A stretch of 58,308 nt of DNA from Chitinophaga pinensis (lineage in GTDB: Bacteria > Bacteroidota > Bacteroidia > Chitinophagales > Chitinophagaceae): positions 1 through 58,308 of the forward strand of contig CAMDVD010000016.1 of assembly GCA_945878115.1 (NCBI GenBank). The letters run 5' to 3'. Shown here in pieces: positions 15,847 through 24,424 of this stretch (position 1 is its first letter; each line of letters begins with the position of its first letter). The translations under genes and the position numbers were made by a program. The notes below the pieces were generated by a model that was given only the letters and a program-made list of their open reading frames with translations, was not told the origin of the DNA and did no database searches.

Positions 15847-16770
15847 TTATTTAACTTTCATTTTTCTGTTCACTATAATACTCGCATTGAGTTCAAAACC
15901 GATGAGTAAAATTTGTGCCATGAAATTGATCCAAACTAAAAAGATGATGATGGTTCCAATAGAGCCATAGATTTTATCATAATTAATCAAGTTGTTGATT
16001 GCATAAAAAAAAGCTGTTGTGAATACCGTAATTAAAAATGTAGCGATGATGGAACCTGGGCTAATTAGCTTTAACCTTGTATGCGTTGCTGTTCCAAATT
16101 TATAAATGAAAGAAGTAGTGATTAAACACATACATACAATCACGAAGTAAACAATGATATTTACGGCGATAGATTTTTTTAAAAAATCAATGCCCAAACT
16201 AGTTGCTAACCACGATTGAAAAAGCATAAAAAGCAAGGTACTCAATAATGCAATGATGAGTAGGAATGTCAATAGAATTGCCATGCCACGTTGTGTATAC
16301 CACTGTCTTCTTTTAAATCCAGGTAATTGTCTATCAAAGGAATTCATCAATGCCATCATGCCATTGGAAGAATAATAGATAGTCAATAAAACCGAAAAGG
16401 AGAGTAGTACATTTTTTTTATGGTTGATAAAGTCCTTAATTATTTTGCTTATTCCTTGTTGCATTTGCTGCGATGGTGTCAACAATTTCATCATATCCAT
16501 AATCATTTTAATGATCTTATCTTCAGGCAAAGGCAAGTATGGAATTAAGGTAAAAAAGAAAAGCAATAAGGGCGGCAATGCCATAATAAATGAAAAGGAA
16601 ATGGAACTTGCTCTTGTATAAAATCTATTGGAGAAAATTTGTTTCCGAAAAAAATTTAAGGAATCAAATAAAGAAACGCCTTCAAAACGAGGTAAATAAA
16701 TACTATTCAACCAACGAAAAATTGCTTGTATTGGTTTTAAACGAATGATATATAATTCGAGCCGCGTCAT
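15847..16770 (-). CDS. YihY/virulence factor BrkB family membrane protein
   Basis: This 307-aa integral membrane protein has about six transmembrane helices. The family motifs are visible as 'RASSISFSFIMALPPLLLFF' near residue 53, 'LTIYYSSNGMMALMNSFD' and 'FLVWINFMAQILLIGFELNA' near the C-terminus. The family was once called ribonuclease BN, but that assignment was withdrawn and its function is not settled. It lies 9 nt after the mltG stop in a minus-strand run (ACMSD, mltG, YihY, monooxygenase-like). Confidence 0.92.
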   Translation of the reverse strand: MTRLELYIIRLKPIQAIFRWLNSIYLPRFEGVSLFDSLNFFRKQIFSNRFYTRASSISFSFIMALPPLLLFFFTLIPYLPLPEDKIIKMIMDMMKLLTPSQQMQQGISKIIKDFINHKKNVLLSFSVLLTIYYSSNGMMALMNSFDRQLPGFKRRQWYTQRGMAILLTFLLIIALLSTLLFMLFQSWLATSLGIDFLKKSIAVNIIVYFVIVCMCLITTSFIYKFGTATHTRLKLISPGSIIATFLITVFTTAFFYAINNLINYDKIYGSIGTIIIFLVWINFMAQILLIGFELNASIIVNRKMKVK

Positions 16771-16779
16771 GCCTTTTCT

Positions 16780-17799
16780 TTATTTAATATTTCTCATATC
16801 AAGTGCATGTTGATATTTTTTTGCATTTAATAAATGCGCTGCATAGGTAGAGGCAAAATTATGGGTTCCGCTGAAATCTTCTTTCGCGCAAAAGAAAAGA
16901 TAATCGGTACTTGCTGCATTCAAAACGGCATCTATACTTTTTTCACTTGGCGTACAAATTGGTCCTGGCGGCAAACCAGTATTTAAGTACGTATTATAAG
17001 GTGAATGGGTTGCTGTATGGATTTTTAAAATGCGTTTCAATGTAAAATCGTCTACTGCAAATTTCACTGTAGGGTCGGCACCAAGTGCCATTCCTTTTTT
17101 ATATCTATTCAAATACACACTTGCAATAAACGGTTTTTCTTCATTATTATTCGTTTCCTCTTCTACAATTGAAGCAATGGTTATAACCTCTGCTATCTTG
17201 AGTTTCAGCGCAATGGCTTTTTGTCTACGTTCGCTTGTCCAAAAATGTTGATAGGTTCTGGCAATTTTTTCGAAGGCTTTATCTGCAGTTGTATTCCAAT
17301 ACAGTTCGTACGTATTCGGCATGATGGCACATTGAATTTGATTACTGTCTATATCGAATGTTTTTAAGTAAGCATTATTATTAAATAATTTTTCTAACTC
17401 TGAACTATCGGCTTCTAAATTGCTTGCAAATTTTCGAATGATATCTCGTTTTGTTCTCAGCTTATTAATAACCAATTTTACAGGCCTTTGTTTGCCACCT
17501 TTCAATATACTAATAATGCTATAATTACCCATGCCTTCGCGCAACTCATATCGTCCAGGATGTATATCATTCGGATAATCCATTTGCTTGGCTACTTCTT
17601 CAAAGCAGGCTAAGTCTCGCACAAAATTATTTTCTTTAATAACTTGAATGACATCCGCATAAGTGGATCCAGTATTGATATATAAAAATTCTGTTCCAGA
17701 AAAATTACCAGTATTCGATTTAAAATATTTGGCATAAGCAAAATACCCAAGCACCAATACTATCAACAAGGCAACTGCCGCTATTATTTTTTTAATCAT
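16780..17799 (-). CDS. mltG: Endolytic murein transglycosylase MltG
   Basis: This 339-aa protein cleaves nascent peptidoglycan strands and is thought to set glycan chain length. It has one N-terminal membrane anchor (IIAAVALLIVLVLGYFAYA) and a YceG domain with the catalytic Glu in 'IASIVEEET' (first Glu, about residue 213), plus 'GADPTVKFA', 'SPYNTYLNTGLPPGPIC' and 'YLFFCA'. I chose ATG 17799 rather than an upstream in-frame ATG at 17832, because 17799 forms an ATGA overlap with the preceding ACMSD stop and puts the membrane anchor at the very N-terminus. Confidence 0.94.
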   Translation of the reverse strand: MIKKIIAAVALLIVLVLGYFAYAKYFKSNTGNFSGTEFLYINTGSTYADVIQVIKENNFVRDLACFEEVAKQMDYPNDIHPGRYELREGMGNYSIISILKGGKQRPVKLVINKLRTKRDIIRKFASNLEADSSELEKLFNNNAYLKTFDIDSNQIQCAIMPNTYELYWNTTADKAFEKIARTYQHFWTSERRQKAIALKLKIAEVITIASIVEEETNNNEEKPFIASVYLNRYKKGMALGADPTVKFAVDDFTLKRILKIHTATHSPYNTYLNTGLPPGPICTPSEKSIDAVLNAASTDYLFFCAKEDFSGTHNFASTYAAHLLNAKKYQHALDMRNIK

Positions 17800-18815
17800 C
17801 TTACAAACACGTCTTTTTTTAATCCTAACCAATCTAGTGCATTATGGTATAGAAAATTTTCTTTCATTTGGTCGCTACAGGAAAGGCTTTCTATAAGTTC
17901 ACCAGGCCGATGTTCGCCCAAAGGAAATGGATAATCACTACCACAACAAATTTTTTCTGCGCCAATTGTTTTGAGCAATACATCAAAAGAAACAGCATCA
18001 TGCACCAAACTATCTACCCAAAATTTGCCTAAATAATTTCGTGGATTATTTGGATTATCAATGGCACATAAATCTGGTCGAACGTTGAAGCCATGCTCTA
18101 TTCGTCCTATGGTTGCTGGAAATGAACCTCCTCCATGTGCAAACGCAAAATGAAGATTAGGAAATTTTTCAAGTACGCCACCAAACAAAATACTACAGAT
18201 AGCACGTGATGTTTCGGCAGGCATTCCAACTAACCAAGGCAACCAATATTTCATCATCTCATTTTCACCCATCATTTCCCATGGATGTATAAAAATGCTA
18301 CAGTTTAATGCTTGTGCAGCTTCCCAGAAAGGATGGAAAGAGGCATCACTTAAATTCAATTGATTAATATTAGATCCAATTTCAATGCCGGGCATTTTTA
18401 ATTCTAATACAATGCGTTCCATTTCCCGAATGGCTAAATCTATATCTTGTAATGGCACCGTACCTAGACCTACAAATCGCTCAGGATGCAAATCACAGCA
18501 GGTAGCAATATGGTCATTTAAAAAACGAGAAGTTTCTAATCCGTGCGCAGGCTTTGCCCAATAATTAAACAAAACAGGAATAGTAGATAAGACTTGTACA
18601 TCGACTGCTGTTGCATTCATATCCAAAATTCTATCCTTAGGCTCCCAACAATTACTTTCTACTTCTCTAAAAAATTTATCGCCTTTTATCATTCGAGCAC
18701 AACAAGGTTTGTGATGTTCGAGGTGAATGAAATCGCCGTAACCAAATTTCTCAAACCAATTTGGAATATGCTCGGGCATGATATGCGTATGAATGTCTAT
18801 TTTTTTTAATGTCAT
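17796..18815 (-). CDS. 2-amino-3-carboxymuconate-6-semialdehyde decarboxylase (ACMSD)
   Basis: This 339-aa amidohydrolase-superfamily enzyme removes the carboxyl group from ACMS in tryptophan/kynurenine or 2-nitrobenzoate breakdown, diverting flux away from quinolinate. The zinc site is H9-x-H11 (DIHTHIMP), His in 'IFIHPWEMM' and Asp in 'GSDYPFPLGE'. ACMSD-specific stretches are 'VQVLSTIPVLFNYWAKP', 'KYWLPWLVGMPAET' and 'FAHGGGSFPATIGRIEHGF'. It closely tracks the animal enzyme over its full length. It is translationally coupled to mltG by an ATGA overlap, although no kynurenine-pathway gene is adjacent. Confidence 0.93.
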   Translation of the reverse strand: MTLKKIDIHTHIMPEHIPNWFEKFGYGDFIHLEHHKPCCARMIKGDKFFREVESNCWEPKDRILDMNATAVDVQVLSTIPVLFNYWAKPAHGLETSRFLNDHIATCCDLHPERFVGLGTVPLQDIDLAIREMERIVLELKMPGIEIGSNINQLNLSDASFHPFWEAAQALNCSIFIHPWEMMGENEMMKYWLPWLVGMPAETSRAICSILFGGVLEKFPNLHFAFAHGGGSFPATIGRIEHGFNVRPDLCAIDNPNNPRNYLGKFWVDSLVHDAVSFDVLLKTIGAEKICCGSDYPFPLGEHRPGELIESLSCSDQMKENFLYHNALDWLGLKKDVFVR

Positions 18816-18979
18816 ATTTTGTATTTGCTTGTCTACTGCTCTTGCTTAAGAACTAAAAGAAGTATGGTATGTTGTTCTATCCAAAAATAATCTTCAAACC
18901 TTGAGTTCTAAGCACTTTCAGGGAAGTTGATTTCTTTTGGACGCAAAATAATAAAGTTCAGTATAAAAAACTAATTATA

Positions 18980-19110
18980 ACAAAATGGAATTTGGAATGC
19001 GAGGTTAATTATAATTTGGTGATAAAAAAATACTTTTTACTTTTTACTCTCTACTTTCTACTTTCCTTCTCAATACTAACTACTCATTACTCAATACTAA
19101 CTTATTGCTT
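18980..19110. repeat. Degenerate dispersed repeat filler
   Basis: This gap between the ACMSD start and the hydrolase stop holds 'TGGAATTTGGAATGCGAGG' (near 18985), a run of ACTTTTTACTTTTTACTC motifs (near 19028) and then CTCAATACTAACTACTCATT units (near 19070). The last are the reverse complement of the GTAGTTAGTATT units at 35951 and 48803. It appears non-coding; it belongs to the dispersed filler family described in the findings. Confidence 0.65.
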
Positions 19111-19956
19111 ATATCTATATTCTTCTCCTTTGAAATCTTCTTTTAAAAACTTATCTACTGTAGCATTAAACAATGCTGGATTTTGTTTCGCTACATGATG
19201 TGATTCGCCAGATAATATGGCCAAATTAGCCATTGGGATATTTTTATACATGAAAAAAGTGTGTTCCTCTTTGATTAAATCTCTATCGCAACTCATGACT
19301 AAAACAGGTACTTTTATTCTGTGTAAATCGTTTGCTGAAATATTTGGCTGAAACTCCATCATTCTATTTTTTTTTTGTACCAAATACCAATTTTGTGTTG
19401 TGTCTTTTGCCATAATCATTATATCTGCCTTCTGCCTTTCTTCTCTTGTATCAATAACACATTTCGGATAAAGTGCGGTTGAATCGGGTTGCATATTCGC
19501 ACCAAAAGCGACAATTTTTTTGATATGTTGCGGAAAATAAATGCCCATTAAGATACCAATTATTCCGCCGTCACTTTTTCCAATTACATATACCGAATCC
19601 ATTTTCATTAATTGTATGAAAGTCGCCATGTCATTGGCTTGCTGCATATAACTCAAACTATCTTTACCCAATTCAGATTTGCCTCGTCCTCTACAATCAA
19701 TGGCAAACACTTTGTACTTATTTTTGAAGAATTCGATTTGTGCTGACCAACCTTTTATACCTGTTCCATTTCCATGAATCAACAGCAATGGTGTCCCTTC
19801 TCCGTACACTTCATAATATAATTGCACCCCATGAATATCAATGTATTTACCAACTTCTTTGTTGTCGCCATACGTAATCGGCGTTTGCGAAAATGCAATT
19901 TCACTTATGCAGAATAGTAAGGAACAAAGGATTATGTGCAGAATTAATTTCTTCAT
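19102..19956 (-). CDS. Secreted alpha/beta hydrolase
   Basis: This 284-aa protein has a signal peptide (MKKLILHIILCSLLFCISEIAFSQ cleavage region, ending near residue 24) and an alpha/beta-hydrolase core. The oxyanion-hole motif is 'LIHGNGTGIKGW', the nucleophile elbow is 'GKSDGG' (Ser in GxSxG), and the catalytic His lies in 'SGESHHVAKQNP'. An Asp is expected in 'VLVMSCDRDLI'. It would act in the periplasm on a small ester or amide; the substrate is unknown. The 3' end overlaps the repeat filler at 19102-19110. Confidence 0.9.
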   Translation of the reverse strand: MKKLILHIILCSLLFCISEIAFSQTPITYGDNKEVGKYIDIHGVQLYYEVYGEGTPLLLIHGNGTGIKGWSAQIEFFKNKYKVFAIDCRGRGKSELGKDSLSYMQQANDMATFIQLMKMDSVYVIGKSDGGIIGILMGIYFPQHIKKIVAFGANMQPDSTALYPKCVIDTREERQKADIMIMAKDTTQNWYLVQKKNRMMEFQPNISANDLHRIKVPVLVMSCDRDLIKEEHTFFMYKNIPMANLAILSGESHHVAKQNPALFNATVDKFLKEDFKGEEYRYKQ

Positions 19957-19977
19957 GATGTATTAAGATGTAGGTTA

Positions 19978-19985
19978 CAAAAGTA
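19978..19985 (-). promoter_or_regulatory. Promoter -7 box of the alpha/beta hydrolase gene
   Basis: On the minus strand the sequence is TACTTTTG, an exact TAnnTTTG match, 21 nt before the ATG. No TTTG stands at the expected -33 position. The predicted leader is about 15 nt. Confidence 0.5.
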
Positions 19986-20117
19986 TAAAGTATGTCCACA
20001 TAATATATTTTCTCCCGATTCATGTTGAAATTTCTTGTAGTCTGTTGCACAACTATTGGGTTCAGTATTACATTATCCATCAGTTTAATATTACATTTAC
20101 CACCCAAAATCAATGCA

Positions 20118-22928
20118 ATGAAAATTAAACTGCTTTTTACCATTTTGCTTTTTGTTTTAAGTGGAGGGTATTATTGCCTTCATACAAATACTCTTCTATT
20201 TGATGAGGACACTGAAGATATTCAAGAAGATAATATCAAAAGAGAACATTGGATGAATACCATGTTAGCTGATCCTGCAACAGGAAAAATTCCGATAGGA
20301 GCAAGTTTTTCGGAGATTCGTTTTCTTCAACAATTACAATTAGATAATCAGGCTTTATCCAAAAATTATAGAGGTGTTACTTGGAACTCTCGCGGGCCAT
20401 GGAATGTAGGCGGTCGCACACGTACAATGGCTATCGATTTATATGATGAAAATCATTTATTGTCTGGTGGTGTGTCGGGTGGTATTTGGCAAAGTATGGA
20501 TGCTGGTGCTACTTGGCAAAAGGTTTCAGATCCTAATTCACATCCAGGATTAGTTAGTATCGTACAAGATCCTGGTGTTGGTAAAAGAAATATTTGGTAT
20601 GCCTTATCTGGCGAATTAACTGGGACATCCGCAAGTGGTGGATCCTCTTTTTATTTAGGCGATGGCGCATTCAAATCTACAGACAATGGAAATACTTGGG
20701 CACCAATTGTGTCCACAGCCACTGGTACACCAAGTTCGTTCATAAATGATTTTCAAGGCGGATGGCGAATTGCTTCCGCTGCAAAAGATACAGGAAATTC
20801 TTATTTATACATGGCTCTTTATGGAAGTATAGTACTAAGTAAAGACACAGGTAAGACTTGGATTTCTGTCATCAATAATGGCAATAATTCTTATTATACC
20901 GATGTGGCGGTTACAACCACTGGTAATGTGTATGCTGCATTAAGTGATGGAGGCGGTTCTGCACAAGGGTTTTATCGTTCGGGTGATGGTGTTAATTTTA
21001 CAAAAATCACACCTCCTTTATTAAAATCTCATGAACGAACAGTTATTGGTATCAATCCGAACAATGAAAATGAAGTATATTTTTTAAGCGAATTGTCAAG
21101 TGATTCAAGTGGTGGTGTTGCCACTTCCGATTATTCAGGTAAAGCAGCTTATGTATCCTTATACAAATACAAATATATTAGCGGTGATGGTAGTGGTGCT
21201 GGTGGCGAGTGGACCAACTTATCCATGAATTTACCAGTTACCGATCCAGACCAATTTGATAAATTTAATACACAAGGTGGATATGATTTAGAAGTAAAAG
21301 TACAACCTGGTTCAAATACAGTGATCATTGGTGGGACAAATATTTATCGCTCAACGAATGGTTTTTCAACACCAAATAATACTACCCAAATTGGTGGCTA
21401 TGGCGTTGGTACAGTGTTGTATAATTTTACAGTTTATCCAAATCATCATCCAGATCAACATGATTTATTTTTTGTAAAAAGTCATCCCGAACAAATGTAT
21501 TCTGTATCTGATGGTGGTGTAAAATTTACCAATGATGTGAATGCCTCTTCTGTAAGTTGGGAAAATAAAAGTGTAGGTTATGTGACATCCCAATTTTATC
21601 AAGTCGCTATTGATGAATCCATTCCTTACGACCCTTGGATTTTGGGCGGTTTACAAGACAATGGAAATTATATTACCAATACCAGAAACAATAAAAAATC
21701 TTGGAACATGACCGTGAATGGTGATGGTGCCTATGATTATATCGCACCCAACAGAGCATTTTATGTAATCAGTACACAACAAGGTAAAGTTCGAAAAGTA
21801 TCTTTAGATGCGAATGGATTGGTAGTTGCAAAAAGAAGAATAGATCCTATTGGCTTTGAAAAAGAAGATTATGGTTTTATTAATCCTTATGTTGTAGATC
21901 CAAATGACAATAATTTTTTATACATGCCGATAGGCAAAAAAATTGCACGTCTGAACAATCTACGATCTATAGAAATAAAGGACGATACAAGTAAATTAGC
22001 AACAGGTTGGACCATCAGTACGGACACCATCAAAACAGCTAAATTAAGCAATGGGGACAATGCTGAAATTACAGCCCTTGCTGTCTCTAAATCTCCTGCG
22101 AATATTTTGTATTTTGGTACCAGCAATAAGGAATTGTATCGAGTATTGAATGCGAATAGCGGCCCAATGGTTTTTACAAAATTACCAATTACCCTGTTAC
22201 CTGCTGGTGGTTATGTAAGTGATATTGCCATAGATCCAGACAGCGCCAAAAACATTTTTATTTGTTACTCCAATTACAATGTCAATAGTCTTTTTTATTC
22301 GAATGACACTGGCAACACTTGGAATTTGGTTGGCGGAAATTTAGAAGGTACAAGCAATAGTTCGAACACCAATCCGAGTATTCGCAGTGTTGCTATTTTA
22401 AAAGATGCAACTGGCAAACGTATATATTTTGCTGGGACAAGTATAGGTTTATTCAGTACGGATTCTTTGGTTCTTGCTAAAACGGGTTCTACCAATAAAA
22501 CAGTTTGGATACAAGAAAGTCCTGAACTCATTGGTGCCAATGTAGTGATGGATATCAAGGTGCGTCAATCCGATGGATATGTAGTCATTGGAACGCATGG
22601 TGGTGGCGTATTTGATGCTTACTATACAGGTAATATTCCGCCGCCAGAACCTACTCTTGGCAGCCAACAAGAAGTCTATCCTAACCCAGCGAACAGTTAT
22701 ATAAATTATACTTTTACTACAGTGAATAATGAAATAGTTCAAGCAGATATTTATGATATTTTAGGAAAAAAAGTACAGCGAATTTTCAATAACTCTTTTA
22801 CACCAGGAACCTATACTATTCGCATTAATACATCTGGTTTAGCAGCTGGACATTATTTTATTGGCTACTATACCTCACATGATTTCAGTAGTAAACCAAA
22901 GGGAACCCATTTTATTATTCAACATTAA
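20118..22928 (+). CDS. T9SS-secreted Asp-box (sialidase/sortilin-like) beta-propeller protein
   Basis: This 936-aa protein has a signal peptide beginning MKIKLLFTILLFVLSGG. A long beta-propeller region follows with BNR/Asp-box repeats: SMDAGATW, STDNGNTW, SKDTGKTW and SNDTGNTW. The C-terminus is a T9SS type A sorting domain ('VYPNPANSYINYTF', 'IYDILGKKV', 'INTSGLAAGHYFIGYY'). It would be exported through T9SS and anchored on, or released from, the cell surface. The catalytic residues of true sialidases are not recognisable. I chose ATG 20118 over an upstream in-frame ATG at 20022, because the signal peptide begins there. It lies 7 nt upstream of gldD. Confidence 0.9.
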   Translation: MKIKLLFTILLFVLSGGYYCLHTNTLLFDEDTEDIQEDNIKREHWMNTMLADPATGKIPIGASFSEIRFLQQLQLDNQALSKNYRGVTWNSRGPWNVGGRTRTMAIDLYDENHLLSGGVSGGIWQSMDAGATWQKVSDPNSHPGLVSIVQDPGVGKRNIWYALSGELTGTSASGGSSFYLGDGAFKSTDNGNTWAPIVSTATGTPSSFINDFQGGWRIASAAKDTGNSYLYMALYGSIVLSKDTGKTWISVINNGNNSYYTDVAVTTTGNVYAALSDGGGSAQGFYRSGDGVNFTKITPPLLKSHERTVIGINPNNENEVYFLSELSSDSSGGVATSDYSGKAAYVSLYKYKYISGDGSGAGGEWTNLSMNLPVTDPDQFDKFNTQGGYDLEVKVQPGSNTVIIGGTNIYRSTNGFSTPNNTTQIGGYGVGTVLYNFTVYPNHHPDQHDLFFVKSHPEQMYSVSDGGVKFTNDVNASSVSWENKSVGYVTSQFYQVAIDESIPYDPWILGGLQDNGNYITNTRNNKKSWNMTVNGDGAYDYIAPNRAFYVISTQQGKVRKVSLDANGLVVAKRRIDPIGFEKEDYGFINPYVVDPNDNNFLYMPIGKKIARLNNLRSIEIKDDTSKLATGWTISTDTIKTAKLSNGDNAEITALAVSKSPANILYFGTSNKELYRVLNANSGPMVFTKLPITLLPAGGYVSDIAIDPDSAKNIFICYSNYNVNSLFYSNDTGNTWNLVGGNLEGTSNSSNTNPSIRSVAILKDATGKRIYFAGTSIGLFSTDSLVLAKTGSTNKTVWIQESPELIGANVVMDIKVRQSDGYVVIGTHGGGVFDAYYTGNIPPPEPTLGSQQEVYPNPANSYINYTFTTVNNEIVQADIYDILGKKVQRIFNNSFTPGTYTIRINTSGLAAGHYFIGYYTSHDFSSKPKGTHFIIQH

Positions 22929-22935
22929 TTTTATT

Positions 22936-23535
22936 GTGCCATTGAGACCATTTTATTTATTCCTCCTCTGTATTCTTTTGTTTGCGGCTTGTGAACCAGA
23001 AACTTATATTCCAAAGCCAAGAGGCTATTATAAAATTGAATTTCCGAAGAAGGAATACACCACATTTAACAAAGCAGATTATCCTTATTCATTCGAATAT
23101 CCAATGTATGCAAATATTGAAAAGGACACGATGTTTTTTGATCAAAAGACAGAAAACCCTTGGTGGATTAATGTCAATTTCTCCAAGCTTGGTGGCAAAA
23201 TTTATATCAGTTATAAAGAAATAAATGCCACGCATACCTTGACAAAATTGTTGGAAGACTCTTATAAAATGTCGCACTATCACAGCAAGCGAGCAGACTA
23301 TATCAATGAACCTGTATTTAATATTAGCCAAAATCATGTGCATGGAATTTTTTATGATGTAGGTGGAAATGCGGCTTCTGCTTTACAGTTTTATGCAACC
23401 GATTCAGTGAAGCATTTTATTCGTGGCGCTTTATATTTTGATACAACACCCAATGTAGATTCATTGAAACCTATCAATGAATTTTTACGAAAAGATATTG
23501 AACATTTAATTCAAACCCTACAATGGAAGCTATGA
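22936..23535 (+). CDS. gldD: Gliding motility lipoprotein GldD
   Basis: This 199-aa lipoprotein belongs to GldD, which is needed for gliding and linked to the T9SS machinery. I chose GTG 22936, 7 nt after the preceding stop. It gives a compact signal sequence ending in the lipobox LFAAC (Cys19), followed directly by the family motif 'YIPKPRGYYKIEFP'. A longer reading from 22861 would overlap the upstream gene and place the lipobox too far in. Further GldD features are 'PWWINVNFSKLGGKIYISYK' and 'FYDVGGNAASALQFY'. Its end overlaps the next start as ATGA. Confidence 0.92.
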   Translation: MPLRPFYLFLLCILLFAACEPETYIPKPRGYYKIEFPKKEYTTFNKADYPYSFEYPMYANIEKDTMFFDQKTENPWWINVNFSKLGGKIYISYKEINATHTLTKLLEDSYKMSHYHSKRADYINEPVFNISQNHVHGIFYDVGGNAASALQFYATDSVKHFIRGALYFDTTPNVDSLKPINEFLRKDIEHLIQTLQWKL

Positions 23536-24101
23536 TAATAGTAGATGATATATTAATTAGTGATGATATTTTGCAAGAAGAATTTGTTTGCAATTTAGAC
23601 AAATGCAAAGGTGGCTGTTGCGTAGACGGAGATGCAGGTGCGCCTTTAGATAAAAGCGAATTAAAAGAAATAAAAAAAGTATACAAAATCATTCAACATG
23701 AATTGAGTGATGAAGCAAAAGCAGAAATAAAAAGGGTAGGACCTTATACCAGCGAAGAAGGCTTTGGCTATGTAACACCAGCCATCAATGGTGGCATTTG
23801 TGTGTATGGATATGAAGATGAAAAAGGGATAGTAAAATGCTTGATTGAGAAAGCCTATTTGGAAGGCAGAACGGATTTTAAAAAACCAATCTCTTGCCAT
23901 CTTTATCCCATACGCGTTACGAAGAATGAAAATTATATTGCACTCAATTATGAACCAAGAGAAAAGCTATGTGCACCAGGATGTGCTTTTGGTAAGAAGC
24001 TTGGCGTAAAGGTTTATTTATTTTTGAAAGAACCTTTGATTCGAAAATATGGAGAAGCATTTTATGAAGCTTTGGATACGATTGCGAAGAAGCATTTATA
24101 A
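23532..24101 (+). CDS. DUF3109 cysteine-rich protein
   Basis: This 189-aa cytoplasmic protein has the DUF3109 cysteine pattern 'FVCNLDKCKGGCCVDGDAGAP' near the N-terminus, then 'GICVYGYED', 'CLIEKAY', 'PISCHLYPIRV' and 'LCAPGCAFG'. The cysteines probably bind a metal or iron-sulfur cluster. The function is unknown. I chose ATG 23532, which forms an ATGA overlap with gldD and gives the usual 'MIIVDDILISDDIL' start; an ATG at 23523 is also possible. It is co-transcribed with gldD. Confidence 0.9.
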   Translation: MIIVDDILISDDILQEEFVCNLDKCKGGCCVDGDAGAPLDKSELKEIKKVYKIIQHELSDEAKAEIKRVGPYTSEEGFGYVTPAINGGICVYGYEDEKGIVKCLIEKAYLEGRTDFKKPISCHLYPIRVTKNENYIALNYEPREKLCAPGCAFGKKLGVKVYLFLKEPLIRKYGEAFYEALDTIAKKHL

Positions 24102-24126
24102 TTTTGAATCTTGAATAGCTTTGGAG

Positions 24127-24211
24127 ATTTGGGCGGCACTCACGCTTTCCTTTCAATCTTTTTGCTGCAAAGCCAACAAAAAGGATTTCCACTCAATCGT
24201 TGCCGCAATGC
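24127..24211 (-). repeat. Structured 'GCGGCAACGATTG' repeat, copy D
   Basis: Read on the minus strand this matches copy C at 46939-47028 along its length. The shared blocks are GCGGCAACGATTG, GGAAATCCTTTTTG, GCAAAAAGATTG, GGAAAGCGTG and TGCCGCCCAAAT. Two nested stems can form: the outer GCGGCA (24133-24138 with 24201-24206) and the inner CTTTTTG (24158-24164 with 24177-24183). The loops differ between copies while the stems are kept. Confidence 0.8.
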
Positions 24212-24250
24212 AGTCACTATAGAAACTCTTTCTTTCATTTTGTCCCCCGC

Positions 24251-24310
24251 ACTGAGCGCAGCCGAAGTGCACTGAACGTAGCCGATGCATACTGAGCGCA
24301 GCCGAAGTAT
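24251..24310. repeat. Three tandem 20-bp units
   Basis: Units at 24251-24270, 24271-24290 and 24291-24310 share ACTGARCGYAGCCGA. Units 1 and 3 are identical over ACTGAGCGCAGCCGAAGT and unit 2 has diverged. The stretch lies between copy D of the structured repeat and a terminator in a convergent gene gap. Confidence 0.85.
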
Positions 24311-24315
24311 ACATC

Positions 24316-24351
24316 AAAAAAGCCCCACTTATTTGCAAGTGAGGCTTTTTT
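24316..24351. terminator. Bidirectional intrinsic terminator
   Basis: AAAAAAGCCCCACTT (24316-24330) pairs with AAGTGAGGCTTTTTT (24337-24351) with one mismatch and a 6-nt loop. The A-run and T-run on the two sides allow termination in both directions, fitting its place between the convergent DUF3109 gene (plus) and a T9SS gene (minus). Confidence 0.85.
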
Positions 24352-24374
24352 AATGAAGGCATATTCTTTGCGCC

Positions 24375-24398
24375 GTTGTTGGTGTTATCACCAACAAC
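24375..24398 (-). repeat. Hairpin element 3' of the T9SS gene, copy 1
   Basis: GTTGTTGGTG (24375-24384) pairs perfectly with CACCAACAAC (24389-24398) over a 4-nt loop. A homologous hairpin with the same flanks (GCGC then AAAG) lies at 47857-47881. Both copies sit just 3' of a gene in the same orientation relative to it, so this is probably a 3'-end RNA element or terminator. Confidence 0.7.
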
Positions 24399-24424
24399 CG
24401 CAATCCATTTTTTTAATGCTTATT

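Noticed and set aside
17800-17832. Longer MltG reading from 17832
   Set aside because: The ATG at 17799 gives an ATGA overlap with the preceding gene and a normal N-terminal anchor.
20022-20117. Upstream in-frame extension of the Asp-box T9SS gene
   Set aside because: The extension would add a second hydrophobic stretch before a complete signal peptide starting at 20118, which is the better start.
22861-22935. Longer GldD reading from 22861
   Set aside because: It would overlap the end of the upstream gene by 68 nt and push the lipobox Cys to residue 43, too deep for a lipoprotein signal.
24251-24310. Possible CRISPR array
   Set aside because: The 20-bp units are directly adjacent with no spacers, and no cas gene is present anywhere in the window.
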